A stretch of 64,000 bases of DNA from an uncultured Acidobacteriota bacterium (GTDB lineage Bacteria > Acidobacteriota > UBA6911 > RPQK01 > JAJDTT01): NCBI GenBank assembly GCA_951812665.1, contig CATOST010000033.1:182816-246815 (forward strand), given 5' to 3'. Positions 62,223 through 64,000 of this stretch are shown piece by piece. Within the stretch, counting starts at the first letter, position 1. Every line of letters starts with the position of its first letter. A program made the translations under genes and the position numbers. The notes under the pieces were generated by a model, which made no database searches, was not told the origin of the DNA, and worked only from the letters and a program-made list of their open reading frames with translations.

Positions 62223-62369
62223 GTGACCAAGTCGCTCCTATCCTTCATCCTCCTGGCGGCCCTCGCGGCCGCGCAGCCGGCGCAAGCAGCAGAAGAAGGG
62301 GACAGTCGCTTTCTCTCGATGCTTTCTCTCGATGAGTGTAGCCAACCGTCCTGTGTACTATCCTCGTGA
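62223..62369 (+). CDS. Signal-peptide-bearing short frame, probably truncated by a REP-like repeat
   Basis: GTG with GGAGGG upstream begins a classic Sec signal peptide (TKSLLSFILLAALAAAQPAQ, Ala-x-Ala cleavage near AQA). After six mature residues the frame enters the GAAGGGGACAGTC repeat at 62294 and ends at 62369 after 48 residues. This looks like the 5' remnant of a secreted protein gene into which the repeat was inserted, although a secreted micro-peptide is possible. Confidence 0.45.
   Translation: MTKSLLSFILLAALAAAQPAQAAEEGDSRFLSMLSLDECSQPSCVLSS
62294..62316. repeat. REP-like repeat copy (GAAGGGGACAGTC family)
   Basis: AGAAGGGGACAGTCGCTTTCTCT, an imperfect hairpin of the same family as 59232-59262, lying inside the truncated secreted-protein frame. 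Written in two parts it is AGAAGGGGACAG and TCGCTTTCTCT. Confidence 0.65.
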
Positions 62370-62371
62370 CT

Positions 62372-62833
62372 ATGGAGATCCGTCCCGCAACACTAGCCGA
62401 TCTCGAAACCGTCGTTGAATTCAACGCGCGTCTGGCGCAGGAATCGGAAGGAGTGCATTTGGACAAGGACCGACTGAGAGCGGGGGTCGCTGCGCTGTTG
62501 GGTGACCAGTCACTGGGCCTTTACTTCATAGCGGAGTCAGAGTCCGGCCCGGCCGGGCAACTGGCGCTGACCTACGAATGGAGCGACTGGAGGAACGGAA
62601 TGTTCTGGTGGCTTCAAAGTGTCTACGTGCTCCCGGAATTCCGACGCCAAGGGGTCCTACGCGCTCTTTACGGCCACGTTCTGGAGCTGGCGAAGGACCG
62701 GGGCGTGTGCGGGATCCGGCTGTATGTCGAGAAGGAAAATCGCACTGCTCAGGAGGCGTACCGACAACTGGGAATGGCCCGGGCCGTGTTTCACATGTAC
62801 GAAGTCGATTTCGTGATCGACCGAGAGCACTAG
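62372..62833 (+). CDS. GNAT family N-acetyltransferase
   Basis: A 153-residue single-domain GNAT. The acetyl-CoA-binding strand and loop are visible as LQSVYVLPEFRRQGVLRALY (motif A, R-R-Q-G-V), followed by IRLYVEKENRTAQEAYRQLG typical of motif B. Start at ATG 62372, with an in-frame GTG six bases earlier. Length and motifs are normal. It transfers an acetyl group to an unknown amine. It stands alone. Confidence 0.92.
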   Translation: MEIRPATLADLETVVEFNARLAQESEGVHLDKDRLRAGVAALLGDQSLGLYFIAESESGPAGQLALTYEWSDWRNGMFWWLQSVYVLPEFRRQGVLRALYGHVLELAKDRGVCGIRLYVEKENRTAQEAYRQLGMARAVFHMYEVDFVIDREH

Positions 62834-63003
62834 GTTTTGACTCGATGGACGGAGTGAAACAGGAGGACGCTGCAAGAGCGCCTCCTACAGTTTCATCGCG
62901 GCATTTCCCTTCGGGCTTTCCGGCAGCAACATTCAGGCCGGGCTGGAAGTCGTGTTCCAAGCGGCCGCTTGTCCTAAGACACCTCGCCAGCGAGAATCAC
63001 TGG

Positions 63004-63117
63004 ATGGGCGTGAGCGAGCTGGTCCTCATTCTGCTCTTGGTGACGTGGGCCATCCTGTTGTACGCGGTGATACGCTTGCTATTCGCCGTGGTTTGGTACC
63101 TGCGCCGCCGCCGATAG
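63004..63117 (+). CDS. 37-residue single-pass membrane mini-protein
   Basis: MGVSELVLILLLVTWAILLY followed by AVIRLLFAVVWYLRRRR: one long hydrophobic helix with a Tyr/Trp-Arg basic end, so the N terminus is expected outside. No strong ribosome site was found, and the same frame continues upstream without protein-like content. Such small hydrophobic proteins are common, but a chance frame cannot be excluded. Confidence 0.45.
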   Translation: MGVSELVLILLLVTWAILLYAVIRLLFAVVWYLRRRR

Positions 63118-63174
63118 TCAGATCCTGACTTCATCGGTGGCCTCTTTCCTGCTTCAGAAAGGGACCCTGGCCCG

Positions 63175-63296
63175 GAGAAGGTGGACAGTCGCCCTCTTCA
63201 CGCTGCTCTGTCTATTTTCCCGGGGTTTCCGTACACATCTCGGGTTGGGCGAACCGGGAGAAGGGCGGGCAAGAGAAGGGGACGGTTACCTTCTCT
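63175..63296. repeat. REP-like repeats (two copies)
   Basis: 63175-63199 (GAGAAGGTGGACAGTC then GCCCTCTTC) and 63272-63296 (AGAGAAGGGGACGG then TTACCTTCTCT). The second forms a near-perfect stem AGAGAAGG/CCTTCTCT. Confidence 0.75.
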
Positions 63297-63369
63297 ACGA
63301 GTTTGCGGGGACTCAATCCCGGGAGCGGACCCGGTGCCGGCGCCCGGGCAGGTACAGTTTCAACAGCGG

Positions 63370-63702
63370 ATGAGATTCAAAGCGATCCTCAAACGCAGAT
63401 GTCCGCGATGTTTGCGTGGGCAGGTGTTCGCCTCGGCATTTCGCATGAGGCGGAACTGCGGTGTCTGCGACCGGAGATTCGAACGTCAGGAACCAGGGTA
63501 CTTTGTGGGTGCACTGTATTTCGCCTACGGATTGGCGGTGCTGTTGGGTGCTCCTCCTGCTGCCTGCCTCTGGTGGCACGGATTCTCGATGGGGGTTAAC
63601 GCGCTTGTGATCACGGGAGAACTGATTATTTTATCTCCCTGGATCTTCCAGTACTCTCGAATCCTGTTCCTGCACTTGGACCAGCTATTCGATCCCACGT
63701 GA
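63370..63702 (+). CDS. DUF983 family membrane protein with zinc-ribbon-like Cys pairs
   Basis: A 110-residue protein. Two Cys-x-x-Cys pairs near the N terminus (KRRCPRCLRG and RRNCGVCDRRF) resemble a zinc ribbon, and two hydrophobic helices follow (YFAYGLAVLLGAPPAACLWW and ALVITGELIILSPWIFQYSR). This is the DUF983 layout; the length fits. Function unknown; members are inner-membrane proteins found in many bacteria. No ribosome site of note. It is isolated among REP-like repeats. Confidence 0.88.
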   Translation: MRFKAILKRRCPRCLRGQVFASAFRMRRNCGVCDRRFERQEPGYFVGALYFAYGLAVLLGAPPAACLWWHGFSMGVNALVITGELIILSPWIFQYSRILFLHLDQLFDPT

Positions 63703-64000
63703 CTCGGGCGTGCTACTCAAGCCGCCCTACCAGGCTAGCCACGTCGCGCGAGCCCACAGACTCCCATCCGCATGAGCAGGCGGAAGAAGGGGACGGAGAA
63801 GGGGACAGCTACCTTCTCTACTCTCCGCCCTGGCCTCGATCTCCAGGCTCCGGGGGTCACATTCTCTCGGCAGTTTCGCAGGCGGAATCGGACCTGCCGC
63901 TCCGCCTCAAGAAACAAGCAGGGGGCGGTGCCCCATGGACCCCCACAATAGGTAAAGGGCTAAGAATTCAAGGGGTAACGGTCCGGGCCACGCGGAACCC
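63703..64000. other. Right-edge non-coding stretch with a REP-like repeat
   Basis: The tandem copy at 63783-63819 reads GAAGAAGGGGACG, then GAGAAGGGGACAGC and TACCTTCTC. The rest shows no protein-like frame on either strand. The final ~100 bases may be upstream sequence of a gene beyond the window. Confidence 0.5.

Overview
The window is 64 kb of GC-rich bacterial chromosome. I infer an Acidobacteriota (Solibacter-like or a marine/sponge-type uncultured lineage) because it combines a very large TonB receptor with an N-terminal carboxypeptidase-regulatory domain, two TPR + CRTAC1 (FG-GAP/ASPIC-UnbV) gene pairs, a GWxTD protein, DUF1501/DUF1549-DUF1553 proteins and several phytanoyl-CoA-dioxygenase-like enzymes. 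This is inference from gene content; there is no rRNA or other marker. A Planctomycete or Verrucomicrobium is less likely but not excluded. I saw no tRNA, rRNA, CRISPR array, integrase or complete transposase.

Layout. 0-1.4 kb: start of a ferritin-like gene running off the left edge, a broken alpha/beta-hydrolase fragment cut by a palindromic repeat, and an SDR oxidoreductase. 1.5-9.1 kb: a seven-gene minus-strand cobalamin operon (DUF71 ATPase, DUF6580 membrane protein, signal-less BtuF-like protein, BtuB, BtuF, BtuD, BtuC) headed by a clear cobalamin riboswitch. 9.2-12.2 kb: a POTRA-less BamA-type barrel with a secreted kinase-fold-like protein. 12.2-23.8 kb: DUF1501 proteins, a frameshifted cytochrome-c/DUF1549/DUF1553 protein, a core-MetE methyltransferase, a RhaM + sugar-isomerase fusion, and an SDR. 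23.9-36.7 kb: a ceramidase-like hydrolase, TPR + CRTAC1 (plus strand), a nitrilase, and a minus-strand set of Oar-like TonB receptor, TPR, CRTAC1 and sialidase. 37-38.4 kb: a GGCT-like protein and a PhyH dioxygenase. 38.4-42.1 kb: a gene-poor, repeat-rich island with at least five repeat types and small or broken genes. 42.1-52.8 kb: GWxTD + PhyH, sialidase, SDR, mannonate-dehydratase-like, dimethylformamidase-like, a KARI paralogue with altered catalytic residues, and a RhaT-like permease. 53.3-57.7 kb: a complete ABC sugar importer. 57.8-64 kb: small genes, a SLATT-like 2-TM gene, another TonB receptor, GNAT, DUF983, and a cluster of REP-like GAGAAGGGGAC palindromes.

How it works together. 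The window describes a heterotroph that scavenges corrinoids rather than showing their synthesis, and that takes up and modifies carbohydrates or complex organic matter (two sialidases, RhaM/isomerase fusion, UxuA-like, ABC sugar importer, RhaT-like, surface TonB receptors). Accessory islands are shaped by short non-autonomous repeats whose mobilising enzymes are not in the window.

Most interesting leads: the riboswitch-controlled DUF71/DUF6580 B12 operon, the KARI paralogue lacking catalytic His/Lys/Asp, the secreted kinase-like protein paired with a barrel, the duplicated TPR-CRTAC1 modules, the SLATT-like gene with an overlapping proline-rich mini-ORF, and a repeat whose two copies keep a hairpin through compensatory changes.
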